64,000 nucleotides of DNA from Aquila chrysaetos chrysaetos (GCF_900496995.4 NC_044024.1:11968698-12032697); one strand, 5' to 3'. Positions 16,901 through 29,186 are shown, numbered from the stretch's first letter. The notes: generated by a model not told the origin, from the sequence alone. Numbers and translations are program-made.

Positions 16901-18690
16901 TCTGCATGTGGCCACATGCACCAGCCCTTAAAGGACCCCTTGAAGCCACCAGGAAAGAGTTGCTCCACCAGCCATGCAAGCACTGGGGTCAAGGTGTATC
17001 TCTGTCCATCCCCGACTGCTTTTGCCTGAGCAATCACCTCAGCAGGTAACCCACCATTTCACTGACTTCACAGATTGTCCCAGGCCCCACTCTCCCAGTC
17101 AAGGGACTCTGACTCACCTGAGGCCTTTGGGCAACCACTGTCGGAGCTGCCGTTGCCTCCCACCACATCCCTCCTCGGCAGAGGGGAGTGGTCCTTACTC
17201 CAGAGCAGAACATGCCAGTGCCCCTGGCGCCAGAGCTGCAACAAACTCCCTGTTAAGAACTGGAGCCTGGAGTGGAGTTCAGAGGCTCCTGAAAAGGCAT
17301 TTTTAGACTCTTTGTATCTTTTTGCTCATCCTCAAACACATACAAGAACATGCAGTCCCCAGAGACTGTGTTCCCATAAACATCCTTACAGCTGTACTGC
17401 TGTGAGGATCCAGCCTCCTGAGCTAGGGAGGAGCTGCACTCAGGAAACACACAGTGGGTGAGCAACTTCAGTCACTCAGAGAGCAACTCCAGGGCATGGG
17501 CAGCCATTTGGGGCTCCTCAGCTAGTGGTTCTAGAGAAGATTTTGGTTTCCTCAGCCCACCAAGCAGCTGCACAGCCTTACAGCTGCACTACCTGGCCCA
17601 GAGCAGCAAAATCCTCAAGAGGCCTGTGGGAGAGGGATGGATGCCCCCCCCCAAAACACTCATCTTGCTTTGCAAGCACATAGAGATAAGCTACAGCATG
17701 TTCCACGCAGTGCAGCTCACTGGTTTCCTTTGGAGACACTCCTTTGCCCTCCAGGGATCCATCCTCTCCCCAGCCCATGACAAAACCCCCTGAGCTATTG
17801 CTTGCAGTGTCAAAGTGGGGAATGAAGGAACAGCCTCACTATTGCTTCTGCCTCAGCCCCACGTTTTCTTACAAACATCTCACATCAGGGGAGTCAGTGG
17901 CTCCGATGGTTTTAGACAGACCCTTGCTGACATGAGACAGCCTCACCCAACTCCTGTGACTCCTCCAAGCCTGGGACCATCTCCCACCAGGTCATGCTGT
18001 CTGTCTATTATCAGCTGTGTCTTGAAACGGCTGAAGTAAAATGCTGGAGGTCCCCAGATAGTCCAGCCCACACTTAGAAAGCAGGATTTTCAGGGACTTG
18101 AAACCCTACGCTGCCTCTGGAAGTGTGGATAGGCAAGCAGACATGCGAGAAAAATAAACTAAAAGGTTCTGCCAACAGAAACAGCAGGCACAGACTCTGT
18201 AAGCACAGAGAAACCCTCCCAATAAAAGCAACCATCCTGGCAGGACAGCGGAAGAAAACAGTCCCCATATGCTGATTTTTGTCTCGGCATCCTGTGGAAA
18301 TCATGCCTGGTTACAACCCCCTGGAGCCCAAGGGACCAGTTCCAAGATCGCAGGAAGAAATCAAAGGAAAGTACCTGGCTCGCTGCTGAGAGCCCAGGCT
18401 GAAAATCAAAATGTAGTGACAGAGGGAAGCAATGTGGAATATTTCTGTTATGAAAGTGTTTTCTGATACATTCTTGAAAAGACAAAACTGGTCACTGGAT
18501 TCAGCTGGTAAATAAGTTATAGTCCGTCAACTACTGGCCTAGCTAGGTATGTTCAGGAATAACCAAGCCCTTTGATCCCTTCTTGACTTCTCTCTGCCAG
18601 ATGCTGTAACCAACCCAGTTCCACATCCCTCAGGAGAACAGGAGGCATCTTGAACTTTGATAAACCAAGAAGGCAGCCACTTCTTGAGTT
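13933..18690. other. Intergenic DNA between convergent PLP1 and RAB9B
   Basis: I see no exon or recognisable protein on either strand. The one notable structure is a compact CpG-rich block at about 15770-16095, listed separately. The rest is moderately GC-rich unique sequence. Confidence 0.5.
15770..16095. promoter_or_regulatory. Orphan CpG island
   Basis: This is a dense run of CpG and GC-rich words (CCGGGCCCGGCC, GCGGCCGCCGGCCGC and similar) of about 320 bases. It is flanked by ordinary DNA and lies between the 3' ends of two convergent genes. It looks like a promoter, yet no coding exon is recognised on either side. Possible readings are the start of a noncoding RNA, an alternative RAB9B-region promoter, or a simple GC-rich patch. 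Confidence 0.55.
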
Positions 18691-21512
18691 CACTTGAATA
18701 CATCCATGTTTTATTTGCTTAAATAAAGATAGAATCTCGGTTTTACAATTCCAGTTTTGTAGCAATAGCAACAACCGCAGCAGCATGAGTAGACACAGGG
18801 AGGGGATGGCTGTTGGCACTGAACTTTGCAACAAAGAGTTCAAAATCTTGGCTCCTTTGGAAATTGTGCGTATCATTTAAAATAAATTAAGCAATTTAAA
18901 TATATTATAATATACTTTTTTTTAATGTATTTTTAAAACACATAAGCCTAATAAAATAGGTTGTTTGTTTTTTTTTTTTTAAAAGTCAATGATCCAACAT
19001 CTGTTAGGAATAAAAGATGCTGCGTAACACTCTCCAGCAATACATACTGTCTGCACAGCCTGTGCCCAATGCGGCTCTTGAGCTTCAGCTATCAGCATCA
19101 ATACATGCCCAGGGTACAGCAAACAACATGCTGCACCTGTGCCTCCTACACCTCGGCTTGTTCAGCCTCTGCCCTCTCCCACAGGAAGTGCCAGTCCTCA
19201 CACAGATCCCATGAGATCCATGCTGGGGCAGCAGCAGTTTCACCTTCAGAGAGCTCCCTCAGCAGTTCCTCTGGCAGGGCTGGGCAGCGCACTAGGGCCT
19301 GAGCCTGTTCCGACCCCAGGACCCCTGCGCTAACCAGCTCCCAGAGGACGTGTCTGTTCAAAGATGTAAATCAGAACCACAGGTCACAGTGTCTTGGATC
19401 TTGAAGGAAATATCAAGCAGTGTTAAACTGAAGAAAAATCTAGAGGCCTGGGGAGGTCAGACGTTGGTAAATAAACAGTAACAGTAACTTTAATATCCTG
19501 TAAAAATATGTTGCACCTATGGAGGCAGAGCCTTCTCTTATACCTCAAGGGACCTGGTTGTCCAGAGGCTGCAAGCACTCCCTATCTATCTCTGTGAATA
19601 CAAGTGTTCAGCCCTGTTTAGAAATCAGATCCCTCTAAAGCACTTTGCATTAAAGCTCCAGTCCCTTTGACATGTGGCTGCCCCACAGAGAAGGGCAGGA
19701 TCACCCTGAGTTCCCCCAGAGGAGACTCCTTGCATGCTCAGAGACTGCTCGGCAACAGGGATTAGTTGCCACCAGCCAGCAGGAGGGCAGAGAGTGCCCT
19801 GCTCTAATGCACTGCCTAAGTGAGGCTGCTCGATTTGAGCTACACAAATTACCATCTAGTAGCTCATCACAGTGGGAACTGCATTCAGCAGCTAGTGGAT
19901 ATGTACTCAGGGAAGCTCTCCCTGTGGCAGGCTCCTATGTGCTTATGGGCAAAGACGGAGTTTTGGACAAACGTTTGCACAGGAAGTTGCAGGACATGAG
20001 GTTATAATGGCAAAGACTGCAGTCAGCAAGCACTCACCTCTTTGCTACACAGACAGCTTGGGACTAAAACCTAGCAGGGGGCAGAAGCCGAGATCAACAA
20101 GGCCTGGCGTCCTTTTCTAGAAGGTTCCCTGCCCCCCACTACCACTTTTCAGCCATGTTGAAACAGAGGGGGAACCACTGCAGCTCTCTCCCCAGTGGAC
20201 TGAACACTGCAGCCATAAACAAAGGCCAATTAACTAAGTGGACATCCTCTACCAGTAAAATCTGTCATATGAATCACAGATAAAACATACTGGATTCCCC
20301 ATTAGGGAGTAAGTGTCAGGACAATGGCATGAGTTAACTGTGTTCAGCTGCACTGCACCTGACACAACAGGTAATGAAGTGAATGGTTATATGTTGCAGC
20401 ATCCAGATGAGAACATCCGTGCTAAAGCAACTGAAGATACTGAACCACCAGCTAACGAAGCACAGTGGTCACCAGCCCCACACACTGAGTGAGGGGATTT
20501 AACAGCTGACCACACATGACTCCCCCAGTCACCTGCACACCTAGGAGACATCCCACCCACCTACCATCGGTCTGCTAGAGCATATCACCTGGACAGGGTG
20601 ATTACTTGTGACAGAAACCAGCTGAAGTTTCATGCTCCAGATCTCCTGAACTCCTGGTAACTCTAAACCCTTTGACGTGACCCGCTGAGTGTCCACATAG
20701 GTATTTTTCATCGAGGGCTTCAAGGTATGATAAGCAAGATCCAGTGCTGACCCTCCAGAAGAGACAAGGAAACATATATTAAACAAGAAGCAGACAGTCT
20801 CTCCACAAAACGACACTCACACAAGACAAAGTTAGATGTGAGGAAAAACAGTCAAGAAATAGGCAGCTACAAAGAAGTGATGCTGCCACATTCAAACACA
20901 GGTCCATCTCTCCTTCATATGTTGCTTCAGATCAGAGCTTTAACAATTCTCAGCACAATTCAGTCTCAGGACACAGTGCACTTCTCCCAAACAACAGATA
21001 CACACACCTCAGCCACTCTAGTATTTGGCATTCTCACAGTGCATGGGCTAGTTTCTACAACAGGTTTTGTTCAGTATGCTGAGCAGACTTTCCTTTGGCA
21101 GTAAGGTCATGAGTTTAGTGGGTCTAGTTTTTTTTTTAGTTCAGGACTAAAATACTTCACGGAGTGTCTAGAGCGCTCTCAGCTTTGTTCCACAGGCAGT
21201 TCTTGGTACAGATCAGATCACTACTGTCTTTAGTGAATTTAAAGGACTTTAACCCAGTCCTTGAAACCTGCTAAAATAGGCAGAGGTGGAAGCAGGACTA
21301 CTCTCACATGCTCTTTTAACAGCTCCCTCGTGCAGATGCATGCTCTGTGCCCGAAAACTCCAGCCAGAATTCAGATGGTGAGGCTGCAACTCCCCAGTGA
21401 GCAAACCACCTATTGTCCTTGTGGCCACTCTCCTCAGAGTGCCGCAGAGCTGCCCACGCTTATTCCAATCCAGCCGCTGGCTCGAGCGACATTCCCGAAG
21501 CAGCAGCCACTC
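18691..21512 (-). other. RAB9B: Probable RAB9B 3' UTR
   Basis: Downstream of the RAB9B stop on the minus strand I see no other coding sequence for 2.8 kb. The first well-placed minus-strand AATAAA is at 18715-18710. Mammalian RAB9B also has a long 3' UTR as I recall. The end point is inferred from this signal only. Confidence 0.4.
18710..18715 (-). terminator. RAB9B: Candidate RAB9B poly(A) signal
   Basis: The minus strand reads AATAAA here, in the context AAGCAAATAAAAC. It is the most plausible hexamer I see for the end of the RAB9B transcript, but it is not unique in this AT-rich area. Confidence 0.35.
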
Positions 21513-22118
21513 TTAACAACAGGAAGACCCCGATTTGGAGCTGGAGTGCAGGTCAATGGTGTGGCCCAGCATGCAGTGCTCTAGCTGCTCCTCCACTGCC
21601 AGCACCTGTCGCACAGCCTCCTCAAAGGCCACTGCCACATTCGTGTCATCCTTGGCACTAGTCTCCAGGTATGGATAGTTACCATTTTCCATGCACCAGG
21701 CCTGGGCCTCCTCTGTGCTCACTTGCCTCTCAAGTTTGTCTATCTTGTTGCCCAGGACTACAAATGGAAAGTGTTCAGGGTCCTTCACGTCAGCATAATA
21801 GACAAACTCCTTCTGCCAGCTACTGAGGTTCTCAAAGCTCTGCCGGTCATCCACACTGAAGGTCAGCAGGCAGCAGTCTGCTCCCCTGTAAAAGGGGGTT
21901 CGCAGGCTCTTGAATCTCTCCTGTCCCGCAGTGTCCCAAATCTGGAGGGTCACAAAACGTCCATCCACCTCCAGGTCCCGGTTTAAGAACTCCACACCAA
22001 TTGTGTGGAAAGCCTGTGAGTCAAACTTGTTGGTGACATACCGGTTCATGAGGGAACTTTTCCCAACTCCACCATCCCCAAGGAGAATGACCTTTAAGAG
22101 CAAGGACTTCCCACTCAT
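21513..22118 (-). CDS. RAB9B: Rab GTPase RAB9B
   Basis: RAB9B is a small GTPase of late endosomes that helps return cargo such as mannose-6-phosphate receptors to the trans-Golgi. The whole protein, 201 residues, lies in one exon. All GTPase motifs are intact: P-loop GDGGVGKS (14-21), switch I with T39, DTAGQE (62-67), NKID (124-127) and TSAK (153-156). The C-terminal CC (200-201) is the geranylgeranylation site. The MSGKSLLLKV start and the EEQLEHCMLGHTIDL tail identify RAB9B rather than RAB9A, whose tail differs. The start at 22118 is chosen by family alignment. The frame stays open upstream to 22250, but that part crosses a likely splice acceptor (CTGCAG, 22159-22154), so it is 5' UTR or intron. 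The gene points toward PLP1, tail to tail. Confidence 0.97.
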   Translation of the reverse strand: MSGKSLLLKVILLGDGGVGKSSLMNRYVTNKFDSQAFHTIGVEFLNRDLEVDGRFVTLQIWDTAGQERFKSLRTPFYRGADCCLLTFSVDDRQSFENLSSWQKEFVYYADVKDPEHFPFVVLGNKIDKLERQVSTEEAQAWCMENGNYPYLETSAKDDTNVAVAFEEAVRQVLAVEEQLEHCMLGHTIDLHSSSKSGSSCC

Positions 22119-22153
22119 TGCAGCAGGACGGAGGGGCGCAGTACCAAGGCAAT

Positions 22154-24783
22154 CTGCAGGGTTCAGAAATAGTACAAAATAGCCATTTGACTCCTGGATT
22201 CTGCAGAAAGTTGCACACAGAAGAATAGAATATGGTATTTCCATCCCCATTTCTGAACAAGTTTTGTATATAAGAGGTAATCTCTCTTATTAGAGAGATT
22301 AGAGCTGGGAATTGGACAAGCTTTCAGGCACACAAGTCATCCTCAGGTCCAAATCGGAAGCAGCAGGTCACCACTGTAAGTGCAAGGTGAGAAGAACTGT
22401 TGGGAGTTTAGTATCAATTATACCACTTTTGGCGAAAACTCTGTATCTGAAAGCTTGTCTAGTTTTTCCAAAAATACCATCACTAGTTAAACATCTCTTC
22501 TGGCCTGTGTCCTCAGGCTATCACAGAAACAGCAAAATCACCAGGGATCACCGTCACCAGGCCTTCCCTTCCACTGTACAATCACTAGCTAAGTAATTTC
22601 TCCTATCTGACTTGCTCTACTGGAAGGATGTAAAAGATGTACAGGCCTAACATCAATACAAGTCATCCGGCAAACCAGTTCTTAATCACCCCAAGAACGC
22701 TGACTCACCTTACAAGTGGAGCTGTGCTTGTTCTCTGTGCATGATCTCTACAGCTCAGAAGGGGTTTCCCAGGCACAGAGACCCAGCTTCTCTGCTGCTC
22801 TTTTCTGGCAATGCTTTTCACAGGCCAGTTTGCTAGGGCACAGGTGCAAGTTCACAATGCAACAGCCCCGACACCACAGGTTCCTTAGTCAGCAGTTGCA
22901 AGAGAAAAGCCAAGTGCCAACCAGTCCCCCCCTCCCAGGGACATTCTGCAAGTGAAGGTAAAGGCCTGACATGGAATAAGACATTTGTTTGGCTGCTGTC
23001 TGTACTGTACCTGCTCTAGAAACACAGTGCTTCTGTCTCCAGGACTGTCCAAGGAACACCTTCCTCCAGCATAACAGTCACTAAAAAACAAACATCAGTC
23101 AGCAAGGTTGCCAGAGCTCCACTCGGTGCACTGCCTTTCAATTTGCAATGTTGACCCAGGCTGGAAGAACAACAGCAGAGCTCTAGGAAACTGAAAGTAC
23201 AGTATTGATGGGTGGAGTAAAACAGGCAAGAACAAGGCACCGAGGACAGAGTCTCCCTTGCCCTAAGTAAAATGGAACACAGCCCATTTCTGACCAGGGC
23301 AGAGCCAGTACCTTATGGATGCTAAACCCAAAATAAGAAAAGAATAAATTGAAGCAGCTCTGGCATGAGTGCACAGGCTGTGTAACCTGTATCTCCCCTC
23401 AAAGCTATTGACGTCCCCTGGATTGATCTGCTTGGCCTGCCTACCCACACACTCTGGAATCTGATCTGAGGATTGAACATGTACCTGAATCTGCTAACCA
23501 GAAGAGTGAGCCAGCTGGCAAGAGCCTGGTATGAAAAAAGACTGGCTTGCTTACACCTGCTACCAACATTCCTGGGAAGGGTGTGGACACATAGTGCTGC
23601 TTAGTGATGACACCACCTCCAACCGATCAAAACAGGAGCATTTGACACTGCTCTGATCAGCACTCCTACTCCTTCCAGGCCCAAAATCACTTTTTGCATT
23701 AATCGCAGGGGGCCCTCTTCAACATTGTTTCTGCTCTTTTAACCAGTGCTTACCACAAAGCCAAAATCAGAAACTTCTGCTTCAAGTTAGTTTCTGTGGG
23801 AAGTGCAGAAACTCACTAAAGGCTCCCCAATTTCACTTCCCCTGCACAGAAACACCTCAAATCGAGCACAGCTAAACTAACTTGATGAGCCATGGGACAT
23901 TTAAGAAGCATCTCTGCAACCCAATGGTTCTAAAGCAAAGAACAAAATGCAAATGTCACAAGAGACAAACAGGAATGCAGCACAGCTCCCTGGGGCCAAT
24001 GGCTTTGGGGAACTCTCCCCTGAGCAGGTGAGCTGTTCAAAACCCTTGCTCTTCCTTTTCCAAACCCTTGCTGAGGGGGCTTTAAGATGGCCCCTGGCCC
24101 ATCACCAAAGCCCTTCCTGACACATGCCATCAGCCCTGACAAGAGTTTCCGTTTAGAAATGGTTTGTTAGCAAGTGACTAGCAGAAGTTTTAAAAATGAC
24201 TAATGGGTTATGCTAGGCTACTCCAGAGCCTGGCAGGTCAGCAGACTACTGACAGACATGACACAGCCAAGACACCGATAGGCACACTGCCACCCACGAC
24301 ACCGACGTTAGCAACGCTGTTTGCAACCTGCGTTCACCGGTCAGCCCCTTGCAAGCTATTCCGGAGGCTAACCTAGACTTGCAGCAGGACTGAAACCCCT
24401 CAGGCAGGACGCCAGAACCTGTTTGCAGATAAAAACAGAGGGGTGGGTGCGTGCGTGGGAGCTGCACGCTGGGCCCCCCCCCTCCCCGCTCCCCAGGCCC
24501 CGGCTCCCAGCTCGACAAGAGGCGAGATCCTCCGGCGGGCCCTTGCCTGGCTGCCCGGCCTTCTCCCGACCCGCAGCCGGACCCCCAGGCCGGAGCGGCC
24601 GAGGAGAGGCGCAGGGAGGGGGGGGACGCGGCCGAGGAGCTGCACCCCGCGACGCGGGGCGCGGGGCCCCTCGGAAGAGGGCCGGGGGAAAGAGGCGGCC
24701 CGCCGGCCCCAAGGAGCGTCTCGGGGCCGGGGCGGGGGGGGGGGGGGGGGGGGGGAAATGGCGCCGGGCCCGCCCGCCCTTAC
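22154..24783 (-). other. RAB9B: RAB9B 5' intron(s)
   Basis: The DNA between the likely acceptor just upstream of the RAB9B start codon and the CpG-island promoter shows no recognisable coding exon. Further untranslated exons may be present but cannot be seen from sequence alone. Confidence 0.5.
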
Positions 24784-25300
24784 CTCCCTCCGCGCCGCCG
24801 CCACCGCCCACCTGACCCGCCGGGCGCAGGTGCCGGCTGCCCGCGCGCCTGCGCAGCGCACGCGCCCTGCCGACGGCGGCCGCGCGAGGCAGCGGGGAGG
24901 GGCCAGGCGGGGCCTCACCCCGCCCCCGCCCCGCCCCCCGCCCTCCTGCGGGGGCGGCCGGGCCTGGGGGCCGGTGTCGGTGTCGCTGCGGTCCCCTCCC
25001 TGCCCCTCGTGCCATCCGCGCGTCAGCCCGCTGGGCCCCGCCTGGCCCCCCTCTGCCCTCTCCTGCCACTCCCCTCACTCCGGTCCGCTCCGGTCCCCTC
25101 ACAGTCCCCTCCTGCCCCCTCACCGCCCTCCTCGCGGTCCCCTCCGGTCGCCCTTCTGTCACTTCGTTCCCCCCGCCTGCCACCCCGCTGTCCCCGCACC
25201 AGCTCGCAGCTGCCGCCCCGCTGCCGGACCGGGGGGTGCTCTCTCGAAGCGGCGTGGCCTCCACGCGTGAGGCCACGGCACCCTCGCCGCAAAAAGCCCC
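24420..25300. promoter_or_regulatory. RAB9B: CpG island, RAB9B promoter region
   Basis: A long CpG-dense block lies upstream of RAB9B. On the minus strand GAGGGAG followed by GTAAGG (exon end at 24784) is a good candidate donor for a noncoding first exon. A GCGCCTGCGC word (24845-24854) next to a second GCGCACGCGC-like word resembles an NRF1 site. A 22-base G-run (24734-24755) lies inside the presumed first intron. The + strand part at 25000-25200 is a C/T-rich degenerate repeat. The long open frames across the island on both strands reflect lack of AT-rich stop codons, not genes. Confidence 0.6.
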
Positions 25301-26913
25301 TTACCCGCCTGCAGAACACAGTCCCCTGCGCCGTGTCACCGCAGGCCGGCAGTGGTGGCCGTCCCCAGCCCTGCGCATCCCCCCACGCCTGTTCTGGTGT
25401 GCTCGAACGAAGGCCCGTCTTCACCCTGCCAGCAGGATCCCAGCTGCTGCGCCAGGGGGGCATACAGAAATAAATTAACAAATACCCCAAATGGCTTCTT
25501 CCCGATTCCCCGGTTAGCGCTGAGGGTGGCAAGTGGCTGGCAGCTGCCCGAAGGAGTGCGACTCCTCCCACCCTCACCACCACCCGTGGGACCAGGAGGG
25601 AGAACGTCTTAAAGAAGGAGGCTTCTGGGGAAGAGCAGCAAATACAGATGTTTCAGAGGGACGGAAGGAAAAATAGAGGCGAGGTCACCCCAGCCTGGGA
25701 CAGCCAGCAACGGGAGAGGGACGGGGAGACCAGACCCCTGGGTGGCTGGAGGCGGGGTTTGGGGAGCCGGAGCCACCTGCCACCCCCGGCATGCCACCCC
25801 CGGCATCGTCAGCTCTTCTTCCCGCCCTTGCCTGGTGCCCACCCAGAGACAGCTCCAGAACCTGGGGACACCTCTCGCTGGGGGCTGCAAGATGCCCCAG
25901 GCACCTTCCCCGGGGGGTGAGAGCGGAGACCCCTCACATGGAAGCCCAGGGCTTTTTGGCTGGCCGAACACAGCACCAGCCCCAGGGCCAAGCGGGTGCC
26001 ATGAAAGTGCATTGATTCCCCCCTCCCCCCCGGAAAAACATGAGATGGGAGGAGGATTTAAATTAAGCCAGGGATTATAGTAATACCAGCCTCGGTGATC
26101 TGTCAGAGGAGATGGGGAACAAGAGAAGCGTAGGGGGATGAGGAGGAGGCAGCAGGCCGAGGGCCCGAGGGTGCAGGGTGTTGGCAGTCTGGGACTAGGG
26201 GAGCCTGGGGAATATGGGGGTGCTCCTCAGGCATGTATTTGGGGCACCAACGTACGCACCAGCACCAGGGCCAGAAGCACAGGGTGCTGCTGGTACAGGT
26301 GGCAGACCCAGCCTGCACCACCAGCTGTGGCTCGCTCCAAACCAGTCTGGATCCCTGTGCCAGCCCTGCCAGGGCCACACGCCGCTGGGGTGAGCCTCCG
26401 AGCACGGCACACCTCCCCCTGCCAGCTCCCTTTGCCCAGCAGCCGTTTAATCCCATTATTTGTCATTACTTATTTATTAGAGATCTAATTTAGCATGTAA
26501 GAATACTGAGGCCAGGAGGGGCGAGACGCCTCCTGAGCGAGATAGAGCCACCAGGACACATCCTGCTAAGGCAAGAGGGGCACGGTGCTCTGCAGCAGCA
26601 CTGTGCTGTGCCCTGACACCCTGGACCACCCCGGGCAGGTCTGGCAAACACCAAAGTCTCAGGGGATGCTGCTTGCAGGGCTTAGGGAGGGCAGCATGTC
26701 CCTGCAGTGCGGCCAGGACAGCACAGGACCCGTGGCCTCAGCTGACCATGCCGGTGGTCAGGAGGCCCCCCATGTTCCCCCAGGCTGAGCCGTGGGTGCT
26801 GGGAGCTGTTGGAGAGTCACCTGCCCGTCTGAGCAGGGATCTGCCTGGGCAGGTTTGGCTCCCGGCAGCTGTGCAGCTTGGCTGCCTCCCTGAGCTGGGC
26901 TACAACCTGTTTG
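25301..26913. other. Intergenic DNA between RAB9B promoter and the LTR element
   Basis: GC-rich sequence with no recognisable exon, repeat family or RNA gene. A short AT-rich patch lies at about 26450-26495. Confidence 0.45.
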
Positions 26914-26918
26914 GCATC
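26914..26918. repeat. Target-site duplication, left copy
   Basis: GCATC directly precedes the left LTR and is repeated at 34178-34182 directly after the right LTR. A 5 bp duplication marks this as one intact insertion event. Confidence 0.9.
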
Positions 26919-27505
26919 TGTAGTGGGTTGACCTTGGCTGAATGCCAGGTGCCCACCAAGCTGCTCTATCACTCCCTTCCTCAGTAGGACAGGGGGGGAG
27001 AAAATAAGATGGAAAAGAACTCGTGGGTCAAGAAAAAGACAGTTTAATAAAGCAAAAGCAAAAGCAAATGTCGTGCACGGAAGCAAAGGCAAACAAAAGA
27101 TTTATTCTCTACTTCCCATCAGCAGGCCATGTCCAGCCACTTCCCGGGAAGTAGGGCTTCAGTAGGTGTAGCAGCTGCTCTGGAAGACAAATGTCATAAA
27201 TGCCCCCACTCCTCCTCCTTTCTCTTAGCTTTTATTGCTGAGCAGATGTCCTATGGTATGGAATCTCCCTTTGGTCAGCTTGGGTCAGCTGTCCTGGCTA
27301 TGTCCCATCCCAAGATCTTGCCCACCCCCAGCCTACTGGTGAGGGGGGAATGTTGGAGAGACAGCCTTGATGCTGTGGGAGCACTGCTCAGCAGCAGCCA
27401 CAACACTGGTGTGTTATCAACACCTTTCTAGCTACCAATACAGAGCACAGCACTCTGAGGGCTGCTAGGGGGAAAATTAACTCCATCTCAGCCAGACCCA
27501 ATACC
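26919..27505 (-). repeat. 3' LTR of the ERVL-like element
   Basis: The 587 bp copy pairs with 33591-34177 and differs from it at only about six bases. Its outer end carries the expected TG/CA terminus, and a minus-strand AATAAA lies at 27106-27101. Both LTRs contain the same 100-codon open frame on the opposite strand, which is a by-product of the repeat. Confidence 0.93.
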
Positions 27506-27518
27506 TTCTCCACCCCTT
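27504..27518 (-). other. Polypurine tract of the element
   Basis: The minus strand reads AAGGGGTGGAGAAGG directly against the 3' LTR, the usual place for the plus-strand primer of reverse transcription. Confidence 0.75.
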
Positions 27519-27961
27519 ATTCCATACTATTTGCATCATGTTCAGGTTCCACATAATTTAATACATATATATATCTTCCAACCATCCCATTGTATTTAAC
27601 TCTCATTACTGAAATCTCTTCTTACCAACACTTACAACTTATACTACATACTTAAACCATCTTTATACCCAACATACAGATTTATACATTCTCATAAACT
27701 ACTATCCTCTGTCCTTTAACAGATAGATATTATCCCATTCCATGGGCTTCCTCCACTCCTCCAAATGTTCATAAGAACAGTCTATGACTTGGTCCCCATC
27801 TGTCAAGATGGCTGCTCAGGACAGGAGAAGCAGTAGGTTCAATTGTTGGGCACCAACACGGGCTTGGTTTGGGTCATCATTGCACTTGCCTGGTTCCTTG
27901 TGAAACTCACTCTTCGTCCGTTCAGGTCATTCCTGCTACATCACTTCCTACAACATACAAC
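27519..27961 (-). other. Noncoding AT-rich tail between pol and 3' LTR
   Basis: About 440 bases separate the end of the integrase region from the polypurine tract. They are AT-rich and show no envelope-like coding. A GTTGGGCACCAACACGGGC word near 27845-27863 resembles the element's own primer-binding region in part. Confidence 0.6.
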
Positions 27962-28665
27962 TCACATCACATTATTTTTCCCCAGGGTTAAATCTCCTTG
28001 AGACACACACCACGTCTCCCCATCCTTCCACATTACCCACAAAGTACACCCAGGTCCTTGAGTGAAAACAATCCCACGAATGGGTTTGCCTTTTCCCAAG
28101 GGAGAAGCAATCCACACTGCCTTCCCCAGCCACTTCTCTATGTGCACTATGGGGACCTTATCTTCTCCCAGAGTATGTAGGGGTTTTGTTTGGGCAGGAC
28201 CAGGATAGTTAGCAGATCCTCTGGTGTTAACCAGCCAAGTGGCTTCTGCTAAATTTATATCCCAGTGCTTCCGTGCCCCATTGCCCAACGCTCTCAACAT
28301 AGTCTTTAAAAATCCATTAAATCTCTCAGTCCTTCCAGAGGCTTGTGGGTGATAGGGGATGTGATACAACCACTCAATGCCATGTTTCTTGGCCCAGGAG
28401 TTTATGAGGTTATTTCAGAAATGAGTCCCATTGTCTGATTCAATTCTTTCTGGGGTACCATGTCACCACAAAATTTGCCTTTCAAGGCCTAAGATGGTGT
28501 TTCAGGCAGTGGCATAGTTTACAGGGTATGTTTCTAGCCAACCAGTAGTTGATTCCACCATGGTGAGTATGTAGCACTTGCCTTGGCGTGTTCATGGCAG
28601 TGGTCTAATATAGTCAATTTGCCAGGCCTCACCATATCGAAAACCCAGCCGCCACCCTCTCTTCC

Positions 28666-29186
28666 TGTGGCAGTACACCCCCCCCCCCCCCCCCCCCCAT
28701 CCCGCCAGCAGGAAACGAAACTTCTCCAGGAAGGGAGAATGGGACGGAAACCCTGGAGGCTGCAGGTTGAAATTTGAACTGGCCAATCGAGATGCGCCAG
28801 GTACACCGAGGTGACCCTCCTAGCCAACAGAATTAAACGACCACCGGTCAGATTCGACAGGGGTATAAACGGGGTCCTGCCGGAGGACACGTTGGCAGTC
28901 CTCCTCGGACCAGCGGGTCTGCAGTCGGGGACTCCCCCTCGGGCCGGGGCACCACCCCAGGTAACTCCTGGAGGGAGAGAGCCCTCAGCTTTTAGGTGAG
29001 TGATACGTGCGTTTTGAGCCATCACTTTAAATCTCGGGGATTCTTAAGTCGGCCGTGTAGTATTAATTCTCTTTACATCATTGAGCCTGTGGTTTTATAA
29101 GATGTTACTGGACTTCTAACTTTTGCTGAAGAATAAATCTGAGTCTTAACACCTGTTGGATTTGGTTAGTTATGCATGTGTAACAG
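28666..29186 (+). mobile_element. Nested solo LTR in the integrase region
   Basis: A block of about 520 bases unrelated to pol interrupts the element. It begins TGTGGCAG, ends near GTGTAACA, and is flanked by TTCC on both sides (28662-28665 and 29187-29190). On the + strand it has promoter-like order: GGCCAATC (28781-28788), GGTATAAAC (28861-28869) and AATAAA near 29132. This fits a gammaretrovirus-like (ERV1) LTR in the opposite orientation to its host, left after recombination of a full copy. A run of 21 C residues lies near its left end. It must be younger than the host element. Confidence 0.78.
28678..28698. repeat. 21-base poly(C) run inside the solo LTR
   Basis: An uninterrupted C homopolymer at the left end of the nested LTR. 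The length may be unreliable. Confidence 0.88.

Noticed and set aside
22119-22250. A 44-residue N-terminal extension of RAB9B
   Set aside because: It crosses a likely splice acceptor (CTGCAG) and has no counterpart in Rab proteins, which start at MSGKS here.
24451-25473. Open frames of 300-340 codons across the RAB9B CpG island on both strands
   Set aside because: Proline, arginine and glycine-rich translations without domains, caused by lack of A/T-rich stop codons in a CpG island.
27129-27431. A 100-codon frame present twice, identical, at 27129-27431 and 33801-34103
   Set aside because: The two copies are the matching parts of the two LTRs of one element, on its antisense strand. They are a repeat by-product, not a duplicated gene.
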